From contig NC_092523.1 of assembly GCF_037038585.1 (NCBI RefSeq), positions 1,679,001 through 1,743,000 of the forward strand: a stretch of DNA of 64,000 bases, written 5' to 3'. A program made the translations under genes and the position numbers. The notes beneath the pieces were generated by a model, which had not been told where the DNA came from, did no database searches, and worked only from the letters and a program-made list of their open reading frames with translations. The stretch comes from Patagioenas fasciata. Its lineage: Eukaryota; Chordata; Aves; Columbiformes; Columbidae. This document shows, piece after piece, positions 24,418-35,286 of the stretch (within the stretch, counting starts at the first letter, position 1; every line of letters begins with the position of its first letter).

Positions 24418-25154
24418 GACGTATGTAAAGATATACATTATATACATTATATATCTAGAAATAAATGAGGCTGTGGTAGTGGGTGCTGGTTCCAAAGGGT
24501 GAGGATGTTAGCCTGGTCTGTGTCCTATCATTATGTACTGTGAAATCACCCAACATCAAAGGAGCATGAAAGGAATGTGGTGAATGCCGCTTCACCATAA
24601 TTGTCTGGAAAATTAAAGTTCAGTTGTGCCAGCCATTGTGTGTTAAATATCCCTAGGCAGGAAGGTCGATCCTGGAACAAGTAGGTGTGTCTAGCAGCCA
24701 GGCAAGGCAGAATTTCTAAACAACTGGCACTTGCTGGTTTATTCCCTCCCGTCCTCCTCAGACACCGGGTTTCATTCCTGTATTGGCAAAGGGTCGCCCT
24801 GGGGCTCAGATCACAAAGATGGAGCCTAAGGAATTTACTCATCCTCTGTCCAGCCTTACCCGGGTCAAAAAATCAATTGGTGTTTCCTTGAGTAAGAAGT
24901 GAGTAAACAGCCGCGGAAGGCAGGGAGAGTTTAGCCAAGGGAACACTTAGGGAGAATGTGAGGGTTCATCCAGCAAAGGGCTTGGCTTGGTTTTGTTCAG
25001 GTGAATTTTGGGCTAAAGAGAGGGGCTGAGTGAACAGCAACACCTTGAATTTGTTACCTCCATGCGTTTGGCCCTGCACGTTACCCCAGAGGCCTAGAAG
25101 GGTGAGTGTGCAGAGGTGCAGAGATTGGTGTAAAAGCCCTTTTCTTTCCCCCAG

Positions 25155-25410
25155 CACCAGCCAGCGCTTTCCGAAACCCGTGTCCCTTGCACGGCACGGC
25201 CCAGGTTTAATGGGTGCGTAGCGCCAGACGCAGGTCAGGACGGCTCGTCCGCCTCCCACACAAAGCAACACAGGACGGTTTTCTATTCTGAAATCTCCTT
25301 TTCCAGCCAGTTTCAATGATTCAAACAACAGCGCACCCGCCGCTTCCTGTGCGGCGAGCCTTTTTCTTCTCACCGCAGATCTCAAATGCTCGTCTTTCTT
25401 TCCTGACCTG
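25155..25410. promoter_or_regulatory. CpG-dense patch, possible small CpG island
   Basis: I count about 19 CpG in roughly 250 bp, near the number expected without CpG depletion, whereas the flanks are CpG-poor. About 100 bp downstream lies CTTTTTCTCTCTCTGCAG (25511-25528), a strong-looking splice-acceptor sequence on the plus strand. No coding exon is recognisable around it. It could be a promoter of a noncoding transcript, an enhancer that is unmethylated, or a recently GC-converted patch. The function is an inference from base composition alone. Confidence 0.35.
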
Positions 25411-26039
25411 GAATGACCTCTGTCAGAGCGATGCTGGTTCCACGCTCCTTTTGGAAGTTTCCTATTTTTTTCTTTGCGATTACTGAGCTGCATATGCACC
25501 CTCGAACTCGCTTTTTCTCTCTCTGCAGCCGCCAGTATTTGCAGTCACACCCCACTCTGCCAGCGCTGCATCCACACCTATAAACGATGGGGAGAGAAGT
25601 GTCTGGTTGGTATCTGAAGAGGAGAAGCGAACACTGGTGCTGATGGAGGCAGAGCTGCTCCTTCCAAGCCTGCACGGATCAGCACCGGAGATGCCGTGGC
25701 ATTTTATTGTTGGGTTGGTTTTTTTTTGCAAGAGGAACATTACTGTGCTGCCCTGGCTGGGCTTCAGCTCCTCTGTCTACTCCCGCTTGCTTTTGCAGTT
25801 TCGTTTGGAGATGTTCCTTACCTCCCCTGGGATGTTTGAAACTAGTCTGGACAAAGTACAGGACAGAGGAACAAGCACGTAGGGGGAGAGGGATGGAGTA
25901 AATTACTTAATGAGTTTTTTCCCAGCCCTAACGCCTGTGATCGTATGACTTCACCTCCCAAACAAGCTGTTGCTTAACACCGCTGGCGCAGCAGGGCTGC
26001 TCCGTTCCACCCCAGCGATGACCGCGTTTCAATGGGAGG

Positions 26040-26374
26040 TGAGCGTGGCCCCCCCCTCTATTTACGGCCTGCAAAATGATTTATGATCTATTGGAATGAA
26101 AAGTGCAACATGAATGTCAGGTATTATAAACTGTTATTACGCTTCTGCTTCTGAAAACGCTTCCCTTTGAGTTTTTGAACTGTTTAATGGCAAGATAATA
26201 TCCACAGCAACAACCGAAATTACAGGCTCCTTTAGGCAACTCATTAATATTGTTTTATAAATGAACATAATATTCCCGGGCAAAAGTTGAAAGTGCTTAA
26301 ACCCTCCTCTTTTATTTTTTAATGGCAAAATACCCAGAAACAATTTTCAACATCCAATAATTATGATTATTAAT
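26040..26374. other. TAAT-rich unique sequence, possible conserved noncoding element
   Basis: AT-rich but not low-complexity, with several TAAT/ATTA cores (for example in CTCATTAATATTG and CCAATAATTATGATTATTAA). This texture is common in homeodomain-bound developmental enhancers. It directly abuts an ancient SINE tail at 26375. There is no direct evidence of conservation in a single sequence. Confidence 0.2.
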
Positions 26375-26424
26375 AACTCACATTTATGTACTACCTTTGA
26401 TCATAAAGCGTATTACAAACAATT
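26375..26424 (-). mobile_element. Ancient MIR/CORE-SINE-like tail
   Basis: AACTCACATTTATGTACTAC, CTTTGATCATAAAGCG, TATTACAAACAATT fits the reverse complement of the 3' tail of ancient amniote SINEs, which read ...TTTGTAAAGCGCTTTGAGATC... in the sense direction. It is short and diverged. Confidence 0.5.
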
Positions 26425-28094
26425 GTGTATATACGCAGGTACACACACACGTGCAGAACCAGTATCTCAACATAGCACCAGGCTATCAACCCTCATATCA
26501 AACACAGCAGCAGAGAGCCCAGAAAATGTTGTATAACGCTGCCACATTTGCCCACGTCAGTTTACATCGTTAACACTGGGATAATCACCTTGTCCACTCC
26601 TAAAAATCATCCCAGTGCAAGAGCTTTGAAAGAGCGGTGTAAGCAACCAAAATTGCAGCAGGAGCGTTTTGGGGTTTGTTGTTTTGATTTGGGGTTTCTT
26701 GTTTTTTCTTCTGTTTCCAGGCTGCAATATGATTAGCAAAGCTGGAACCGAGCCAGGGATAACACACCTAGTCTTACAAAATCCCCATGAGGATTTTGAA
26801 TGATTACAGAAGTGGCCAAATGCTTGGTTTTCTGTCTCATCCAGAGCTGCTGTTTGCTTCAGTATCACCTGAGAAGGGCCAGTGTTGCTGCTTTGGGAGA
26901 AGCAATCCATGGGCAAAATGAGCAGAAAAAGAACCTGAGACTGTCGTGCAGGACATAACCTGAAGTCAATGCAATTAAACTGAACAGTTTAGACAAGGAT
27001 ATGCTCCTTGACTGGGTTTTTCTCAGCCACGTAGGTCTTCACATCCCTTGACAACTCTGCGTGGGGTAAGAGGGACTTTGGTACAGGAGGTAAAACTGTC
27101 ACCTCCAGCCCTGTCTATGAGCAGTATTGGGATAGTGTTGTTTCTGGAATGGGTTTTGCAGTCAAGTCCCTGGTGGTTGCTGATTATTCACCTCCTCTTG
27201 GCAAGGCTTTACCAGAGAGGGCATTGGAGGTCCTGATCCACACAAGCATTAAGTATCTCCAACAGATATCCGGTACCTAAATCTGCTGCTCACCTGGTTC
27301 TTGATACCCTTGTAAGTCCCCAGTCCAGCCAAGATTTAAATTCATGTCTGATTTGGCCTCTAAGCAGAGGCAGTGTCTGACTCACCAGGGCCAAGGAGCA
27401 GAGATTAAGGCAGGAGCCCTGGACCTCCTCCCACCCACACCCCGGATGATTTACACTGATATTTATCTCATCCTCATGGGGCTCCTTTAGCCTCAGAAAA
27501 TTGCTCTTGTGGCTCACCCCTAAAAGAAGCTCAATGATAGCCCTCCTCAAGACAAACTGGAACAGCAGGTCTGAAGGAAACGGGGAGTGAGGATGCTCGT
27601 AAGACGCTGCCTTCAGGCAGAAGGGGTGGACGGTGTGAGAGGAGGAGGTGAGGAAGTGGGGAGGCAGATTCTGGATGGGAAAGGGGTGAACCGGACAGGA
27701 GACAGCAATGTCTGCCCACATGCATGGCAACGACATGCCAGCACACCATGGAGAGGAGCATGCAGGAGCACAGCCTTCAAGTGAAGCAACCTGCCCCATG
27801 AAGTCCATCCTGGTAGAACCTCAAACTGTGCTGGGAGATTTCCAGAAGGATGAGGACCAACTGAAAACAAAAATCCTGATTAGAGTGGAAAGGAAGAACT
27901 TCAGCCCAGCAGATGTGGACAGCGTGGGAAGAGTGAAGGAAAAAAGGGATGGTTTGTCTAGGAAAGGTGATGGGTGAGAGATGAGAATCTGCTTGTGTGA
28001 GGAAGAGGATAATCTAATCAACCGTGACCTTGGTGGTTAGGACGAGGAGTCCTGAATTTAAATTTCAGCAGGAGATACTGCTGTGAGACACTAG
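26425..28094. other. Unassigned sequence
   Basis: No gene or clear repeat. A 172-codon minus-strand frame at 27290-27808 is accompanied by open frames in other phases and has no recognisable domain, so it is not called. Confidence 0.4.
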
Positions 28095-28292
28095 GGAAAA
28101 CACAGATAAGGAAAGAGAAGTACCGGAATAGATTGCCAGGATGGGGGTAAAATAGCCACCACTGGAGGTTTTCAGGGACAATTTAGACAATATCTGTCAG
28201 GAATGACGTAGGTAAAGCTCATCCTGCCACGGGGCAAGGAGGTGGACTGCGTGACCTCTGGACTTCCCTCCAACTCCTGGTTTCTATGGTTT
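28095..28292 (+). mobile_element. Ancient CR1-like LINE 3' end
   Basis: The order AATAGATTGCCAGG, CCACTGGAGGTTTTCAGGGA, CAATTTAGACAATATCTGTC, TGGACTGCGTGACCTCTGGA, CTTCCCTCCAACTCC, TTTCTATGGTTT follows old amniote CR1 ends (GGAGGTTTTTAAGAACAGG, TTAGACAAACACCTGTC, ATGACCTC, TTCTATGATT). It is diverged, like the fragment at 22110. Confidence 0.65.
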
Positions 28293-30966
28293 GGTGACAG
28301 CTTGGTTTATGCCCTTCATCTCAGCAAGACCCTGGCCCATGCCAGACCATCACCCAAGCAAGGGACAACCCACCAGGGCCCACAACATCAGACCCATGAG
28401 CCCACAACGTTTTTATATCTGTGGGTTGTCTGCATATGCGAACGTGCCACAGTTCAGGACATTCTCATAGGAATGAAGGTCTTCCTGGTGTGGTAGGTCA
28501 AAGCTCCATGGGACAATAACCCCCGGCAAGATGTCCCATGTACCCCCACTACATCTACAGCCACAGCCCAAACTTGGAGGAAGGAATTGTCCCTGCTCAG
28601 GAAAGACACCATGGAAACCTGGACTCTTGGGGTTTTTGGTATTCCATGTTATTTGCAGTGATACTTTTGTTCCCCCGAAATTTGTTATTTACCTTACATA
28701 TATTTATGTATCTGTATTAGTATTTTTAAAGGACTGGTGCCAGAGAGGAACTAGACAGATAAGCAGTGGGAAGCTGCTTTCCTGACCTCATGGGCCAGGT
28801 TTTCTAGTGTTGGTGCAAGCCAAACCCCCTCCATTGTACTCCTTCCAAGGAGACCAATTTTCACCCACTGAGGATAATAGAGCCAGGCTCATTTACACCA
28901 GCTGATGAGCTGCCTCATGATTGTCCAAGATCCCAGATGTGCATTTCACAACAGCAGAGCCCTGGTATCCTGGCCAAAATCTAATTTGAGTTAATTATAT
29001 TCTGTCTCCCTAAATTCCCCCTAAGGTTTCAATTGGATTCCTCTTCACTTCCTGCCCTAACCTGTTGTGTAGCGTTGATGTGCAGAGTTCAACAGCTGCT
29101 TTCTTCCATCCTGCAGCTAATAGCTCCCTAGACAGCCCTGAGTCTGAAAATAAATTGGAAATTGTTTCCTCGTTATCAGGAAGGTGTATTTCCAGAGCTA
29201 CCTAAAAATAATAATAATAAAAGGGCGGATTCTCCATTGATAAAATAAAAGCCTGGTTTTAGAAGCGTGTGAAGCTGGTTGACATTGTCTAGTCAAAGAA
29301 CCCACTGACCTACTGAGGCCACAGCAGCTCCTGCCAGCAGTGGATCCACTGGTGCCCAATGGAGCTGAACAGTTTGCCCTCAGTCAGGACATAAATCCCA
29401 CATTTCAGCAGAAGTAGGTCAATTTATCCTTCACCAAACTTCACCAGAGCAAATTCACACCATCACAGGCTATGACTTCCATCCTGCCTGCAGTTTGATG
29501 ATATAAATATATATTTTTATGATATAAATATGCAATATAGTGCTAGAGAGACATCTTAAATCATCTAAACCTCCTACCTACCAAAGCCTGTACAGATATT
29601 TCCACACGCTGTATGTTTTAAATTTAGCCGTCCCCAGTTCAGTAGCAAGTTAAACTTTTCAGACCCTTGCAAGTCCAGCCCCTTGTGCACAGAGCAAACA
29701 ATGCTGGCTGAATTATTCAGTGTAGAACTATTTGTCAGATTCTCTTCTCTTCCCTTCCCTCTTTATGAACTGTCAGAGAACACACTATGATTTTCACCCA
29801 TGTATTCCCAGTTCTCAGTGGCTTATTTTTAGCCCAGAGGCTTCTTGCCAACTTTGCACAGCAAGTCCTCAGTTAATTATTCAATGTGTCAAATTTGCTC
29901 TTCCAGATGTGTGAATAGGAATTAAGGAAAGGTTTAAAAATAAGCACAGGCTCAGTACTTTCCTGAATTAGAGTCATAAACCCTCGCGCTTCAGGGCAGT
30001 CTGTAATGATGCAGACTAGGAATTTACGGACTTCTTATTTCATCATCTGGATGTTTCCTGCACCTTCCAAACGGTTCCTGCAAACTGAGCTTGGTCTGGA
30101 AGGTTTTCCATGTGCCTATAGCACAAGACCTGATTAGATGAGACACATTTTCCCTGGTGCTGGTCTCACTCTTCAATGCGGTATCAGAAGAGTTTGTGAT
30201 TGACCTCGAAACACACTGTTGCAGGGAGTTACTCTACAGAAGCAACAAGACGATGGGCTGCTTTTGGAGAGTCTCGTTACAGCTGCCAGTTGGTTTTGGT
30301 TTTGGTTTTCCTTAAAAGATACGGATCTTTCCTTGTTTGCAGACTTTTGGATCCCCACCCTCCACGTCTGGGAGAGGAAGGAGTGAGAGGAAAAACAAAG
30401 ATGACTGCAATGATTTCTCCAGAAGGAACTTCTTTTCAACCTTTTTTCCTCTGCCAGAGATGGCAGTGACACTGGAGATGAAACAGCACCTCTGTTTTTT
30501 CTCATACGTCTCAGTGGAGGACTGGGCAGACATGAAAGAATGAAAAGGCCAACTTCTGTTCTACTTATGCTGGAGTAAATCTAAGTATTACTCCCAGTTT
30601 AAGCACTCTTAATGCACATCAGATACACCAACCAATCTAGTATTAAACTCCTACCTATTATTCCTGGTCCTGGCTTGAAATGAGAAAGCATCTCTGCAGC
30701 TGAGCCAGCGCTGAGTGCTCCAAGGAGAGGAACACTCCTCCAGTAAGAGGTTTCCTGAGTGTCATTACTTAGAAGTTGAAGCCTTCCCTGAAGAAATAGC
30801 ACTACAAAAATACAGAGTATTTCTAAAACTACCATAAAGCGTCACAGTTGCCAGTGAAGGCAGTGGTGATGCTCCCATTTGCAGAAGGATTCAAATTTCA
30901 CATCTGTTAATTTAAGTCTTTTCCTATGACAACCAGGCAGCATTATTACTTGTATTAGATTCTCCT
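28293..30966. other. Unassigned sequence
   Basis: No gene recognised. Contains small AT-rich stretches at about 28680-28725 and 29500-29535 (an ATGATATAAATAT unit twice) and an ATAATAATAATAAAAG run near 29206. Confidence 0.4.
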
Positions 30967-31100
30967 GCTTTCCTTCTTTCCTTACTCTCTCTCTCGCTTT
31001 CCTTCCTTCCATTTCCTTCTTTCCTTCCTTCCTCTGTCTCTCGCTTTCCTTCCTTCCATTTCCTTCTTTCCTTCCTTCCTCTCTCTCTCTCTTCTTCCTT
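30967..31100. repeat. CT-rich minisatellite with a 47-bp unit
   Basis: Pyrimidine-only DNA built from CTTT, CTTCC and TCTC units. A higher-order unit of 47 bp starting GCTTTCCTTCCTTCCATTTC begins at 30996 and again at 31043, with a partial unit before it starting at 30967. The two full copies are nearly identical. The minus-strand frame gives a charged E/R/K/G-rich peptide that is a translation of the repeat and not a protein gene. Confidence 0.9.
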
Positions 31101-32629
31101 TTAAGCCTGGCTAATTCCTGGCTCTGGTGACAGCCTGTGCAACAACTCATTATCTGGACATTGCATGAAAACCCTGTTTCCAGCACAGCTCTCCGGGGAG
31201 AAGAACATCAAGGTAAGAAGCCTGAAGGTAGCAAAAGAAGAAAAACTATTCTGTTATAACACAGGCAATGTGGGGTTGAAGTAAACCTGAAGAAGGCCAG
31301 AGGATTGGTTTAAGCAAGGCTCGAATGACCTCCAGGTACAATTTGCCTCTCTTGAGGTGTGAAGTGGGTCTGGAAAAACAACTGGTTGAGTGTCTAAGAG
31401 TGACTCATCTCTCCACCTTCTTCTTCCTCTCCCAGTCTCCTCCTTTGCCCACCTCCTACCCTCCATCACAGCCCAGTTTGCCAGCAAGACCACCAAAACG
31501 AGCAGCTGGTCTGGGGGCACGGTGTCAGCAGACTCTGCTTGAGCTACCACGAGAAGCTGGGAGCTCAAGAAGCTTTCCTCACCCAACCGTTTTTCCTGCT
31601 GGCACATCAGCCATGGCCTCCACTCCTGCTCCAAAATCAAAGTCAGGTCTCTGGAAAGCCAATAACCGCTGTGCTCTGCTGTGCCAGGACAAGAAGGGAG
31701 TTGGCTGTTTCATTTGGTGTTAAGTCTTATATTGAATAGATTGTGGAACTGATTAAAGAAAGCGTGCTGGCCCCAAAAATGCAAGAAACATTTGCCAAAG
31801 CCACCTGAGCGGACATTACAGATTGCACACAGAACTCCTGTTAATAGGACAAATCTTAGAAAATCCAAAAAATGACAGGATCAGAAGGTGGTAGGAAGAT
31901 TTCCCTGGTTTACAGCTGTTCCCAAAAGTGTGGAAGAACCACTCGAGTCTGAGCACATTCCTGAGCGATACCTGTGGGAGAATTAATACATACTGGAGAA
32001 GGGCCAAAATGTAAAGGATCAGCATGTACTAGTCACATACGTCTTGCAATGAAAACAGTCTGACTCCCAAAGCGTGGAGCAGGGACTCAAAACAGGTCCC
32101 AGAACAGACTGACCCATTAGCGGTGGGAGTGGGTGAGGGAGGGAGATGTTCAGGACCACCTGGGTTGCTCCAGCCCTTCTTTCACCCATGGTTTTCTTTG
32201 GTAGCCTGAAGATATCCTGTGATGCAGACCTGAAACGGCCACTTGTAAAGGTCACTTCAAATTTAAGCCTAAAATCTTCCAAAGGACAGGTCCTCAAAGT
32301 TCTGATTTCTTTCAGTGCTCTTACATTAAAAGTTTTGCTTAGGTGTTCAAGGAAATAAAAACAAACACAGAGGTCGTATCAGCCATAACTTTCTTTGTAG
32401 AGTGCTTTACTATGGGAAGAAATGCCCCTAAGGCTGCTGGGCCTCCTGAGCTTTATGCTACTTGCTTCTCCCAAGGACAGCACAAGTTTTGTCAGGGTCC
32501 TGTCATCTCACAGAACCTCTTTTATTGATGTAAATCACCCAAAGTCAGAATCTCAGACCTAAGTCCTTTCTGGTTGCCAAATTCCTCCTCCAAATTTGTT
32601 GGAGATAACAAATACCTGTGAATTCCGTG
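31101..32629. other. Unassigned sequence
   Basis: No gene or repeat recognised. The frames of 128 and 132 codons at 31254-31723 overlap each other on opposite strands. Confidence 0.4.
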
Positions 32630-32822
32630 TTTCTGAGGGTGATGAGAGCCTGGCCCAGGTTACCCAGAGAGGTGGTGGATGAAGCATCCCTGGAGACATC
32701 CCAGGCCAGGCTGGACAGGACTCTGAGCAACCTGAGCTGGTGAAGATGTCCCTGCCCACGGCAGGGGGGGCACTGGGGAGCTGGGAAGGCCCATCCAACC
32801 CAAACTACTCTGTGAATCTATG
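32630..32822 (+). mobile_element. CR1 LINE 3' end (young subfamily)
   Basis: Starts in the GAGGGTGATGAGAGCCTGGC block, continues AGAGGTGGTGGATGAAGCAT, GAGCTGGTGAAGATGTCCCT, GGGGGGGCACTGGGGAGCTG, ending CATCCAACCCAAACTACTCT and a CTGTGAATCTATGA octamer end. It is 5'-truncated, as usual for CR1. Confidence 0.93.
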
Positions 32823-34237
32823 AACACCATTAACTTTAGTCATGGGCATCCTACAGGCAGCAGCACAGATCACAAGCTGCTCAGGGTCAACTTAACCAAT
32901 GCACCTCCTCTCAGAAATACAAGCCAGTGCCAAACTTTAAGCGTTCAAGCACCAAACACAGTGGCAGACCCCCCAGCCAGCAGAAGACACAGCTCTTACT
33001 GACTTGCAGCAGACAGAGAAGAAACACAGAACCACTTTCATGCACAGAGCAGCACCCAATACCATCATCCGTCGTCTCACAATCTTGGCTCTGTCACGAA
33101 GTGGGAGGAACCTGGAGTCATAAATTACTATTCAGATTTGGGTTAGCTTTGGGTTTTTGTTTTTTTTAAGGCAGGGATTACAAACTCATTGAGATAAACA
33201 CCTTTCCTTTTCATTTTTTCTTTTTCTAAAGAATGCCTCCAGGGACAGGAGAGCTCTAGCATAGAATAGAGATACAATCTATTACAACACAGAAGCCATC
33301 TGTCACTGAGATAAGCACACAGACTATTTATTACCCAGCTACAGCAACCAAAAAAATTAGTCAGAGATTCAACCAATATAATCTTTCATTAAAAAAGTGG
33401 TTAATGAATTTCCCAAGAATGATAAGAAATGTGTTGAAACCTCACAGAAGTGGTTTTTTTACTGCTTCTTCTGCAGAACAAGGTAGAGTGGGTTTGGTCT
33501 CTAAGAAGGCTGGTAACTGAGTTTCTAAAGGACTTCACCCAGTCACTTGGTAGATCTGAGTCCTTGCTGTAAAGAAGTGAAAAACAGCAAAATCATTTCC
33601 ACCACAACTGGTTTAGCCCTATCTAACTTGAAAGAAAGAGACAGAACATACCACTAGTACAGCATCCATAATGCTGCTCAAAAAACCCCTCAGCCTGTGG
33701 AAATACTGTGAGAATGACTGTCAATGAGTTCCCATGTCAAAATTCTCAGTTTCCATGTGGTCTTCAAACTCCACTTTGATGTGTGTGCAAAGCAGTGTCC
33801 AGCACTCCTGGTTGCTTTCATAGCCTGAGCTACCTACAGTACCCTAGTCAAGAACTATGTGAGAGCATGGGTTCGCAGCAAAGATGATGGGACTCCAGCT
33901 GTTAGTACTGCTACATATCTGCACAGCACTGGCAGCGTGGAAGAGGCCAATTTCCTTCCACCAGGCAACTCTGAGGAGAACTCTTCAGTCTGGGAGGTCG
34001 ATGGGCCCAGCCAGCCTTGCACACTTCTAGTTCGGATCCCCTGGGGTCAAGGTGCAAGTGTCTATACATACAGACATACCCGGTGGGAAACCTGTCTCGG
34101 TGGCCTTAGAGGAGCCACAACCAAACCTGAAAACCATAATGAAACCTTGAGTTCACCCCATCCAAGTTACAGTGTCCCCGCAAGACCTCTGACAGCGCCC
34201 AGACATCACCATGGCCACAACAAACCATCACTTTTGC

Positions 34238-34399
34238 TCAGAGAGGTGGTGGATGAACCATCCCTGGAGACACCCCAGGCCAGGTTGGACGGGGCTCTGA
34301 GCAACCTGAGCTGGTGAAGATGTCCCTGTCATGGCAGGGGGGGCACTGGATGAGCTTTGGAGGTCCCTTCAACCCAAACCATTCCATGAGTCTATGATT
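34238..34399 (+). mobile_element. CR1 LINE 3' end (young subfamily)
   Basis: About 160 bp beginning CTCAGAGAGGTGGTGGATGA and ending CAACCCAAACCATTCC, GTCTATGATT. It carries the GAGCTGGTGAAGATGTCC signature but an ATGAGCTTTGGAGGTCCC end, so it is intermediate between two tail types. It lies 780 bp from, and in the same orientation as, the copy at 35017. Confidence 0.93.
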
Positions 34400-34577
34400 G
34401 AGGATTACAGGCTCGCTCTCCCCTCCACTGCCATGCTTGTAGCACAACCATAGGCACGGCATTATTTTATTATTATTTTAATCTCTGTTTTTAATCTCTC
34501 TGCTTCCAGTTCCCCCGCCCTCTCCTCTGCTAGATCAAAAGAACAATACAGCTGGGCAGTGCCAGGAGCTGAGTGGA

Positions 34578-34640
34578 TGTTTATACAGCGCTTTGAGATC
34601 CCCCAGGTAAAAGGTGTTAAGTGCAAAGCACTGTCATTAC
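34578..34640 (+). mobile_element. Possible MIR-like SINE tail
   Basis: TTATACAGCGCTTTGAGATC then CCCCAGGTAAAAGGTG resembles the AAAGCGCTTTGAGATCC tail of ancient CORE-SINEs. Only about 60 bp is recognisable. Confidence 0.4.
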
Positions 34641-35016
34641 AGTGTCATGACTGCCAGCCAGTCTGTCAAACCTCCACCCCCGAGCTCATTAAGGAACAGG
34701 AATAGGGAGCCACATTCCTGCCTATTCTCAACTGCTGTTCCCGTTTATGGAAGGAAAAAGTAAAAGTTTAATTGCTTTGTTTATCTCAGATGCCACCTGC
34801 AACTGGTTCTTTGCCTGCCCACCCTCTTGCTGCTACTTCTCAATGAAACTAGACCTAACTTGGCCAAATGACAACAAAAAAAGCAAAAATAAAGAGTACA
34901 GAAAGGTGGATTCAGGGACTGACAGCTTGGATTCACCTTTTCTATCTGCCTTAGTGCAAGTGGCAGGGGCAAATTTCCCAAGGAGATGGGTTAAGGGGGC
35001 TGTATCTCCCCTTCCC

Positions 35017-35286
35017 TTATGATAGGACAAGGGGTGATGGTTTTAAACTAAAGGAGGGGAGATTCAGGCTGGACATGAGGAAGAAATTGTTGCCCTGAGG
35101 GTGGTGAGAGCCTGGCCCAGGTACCCAGAGAGGGGGTGGATGAAGCATCCCTGGAGACATCCCAGGCCAGGCTGGACGGGGCTCTGAGCAACCTGAGCTG
35201 GTGAAGATGTCCCTGCTCATGGCTGGGGGGGCACTGGGGAGCTGGGAAGGTCCCTCCAAACCAAACTGTTCTGTGATTCTATGATT
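35017..35286 (+). mobile_element. CR1 LINE 3' end (young subfamily)
   Basis: About 270 bp, one of the best preserved copies here: ATGATAGGACAAGGGGTGAT, GGAGATTCAGGCTGGACATG, GAGGGTGGTGAGAGCCTGGC, GAGCTGGTGAAGATGTCCCT, GGCACTGGGGAGCTGGGAAG, and a clear GTGATTCTATGATT end. An open frame on the minus strand across it is only repeat sequence. Confidence 0.95.

Noticed and set aside
24966..25499. 177-codon minus-strand open frame, the longest in the window
   Set aside because: Its composition tracks the GC-rich patch, where stops are rarer. No motif or family resemblance was found.
30960..31100. CRISPR-like array because of the regular repeats
   Set aside because: Pure pyrimidine tandem repeats without spacers in a vertebrate genome; it is a minisatellite.
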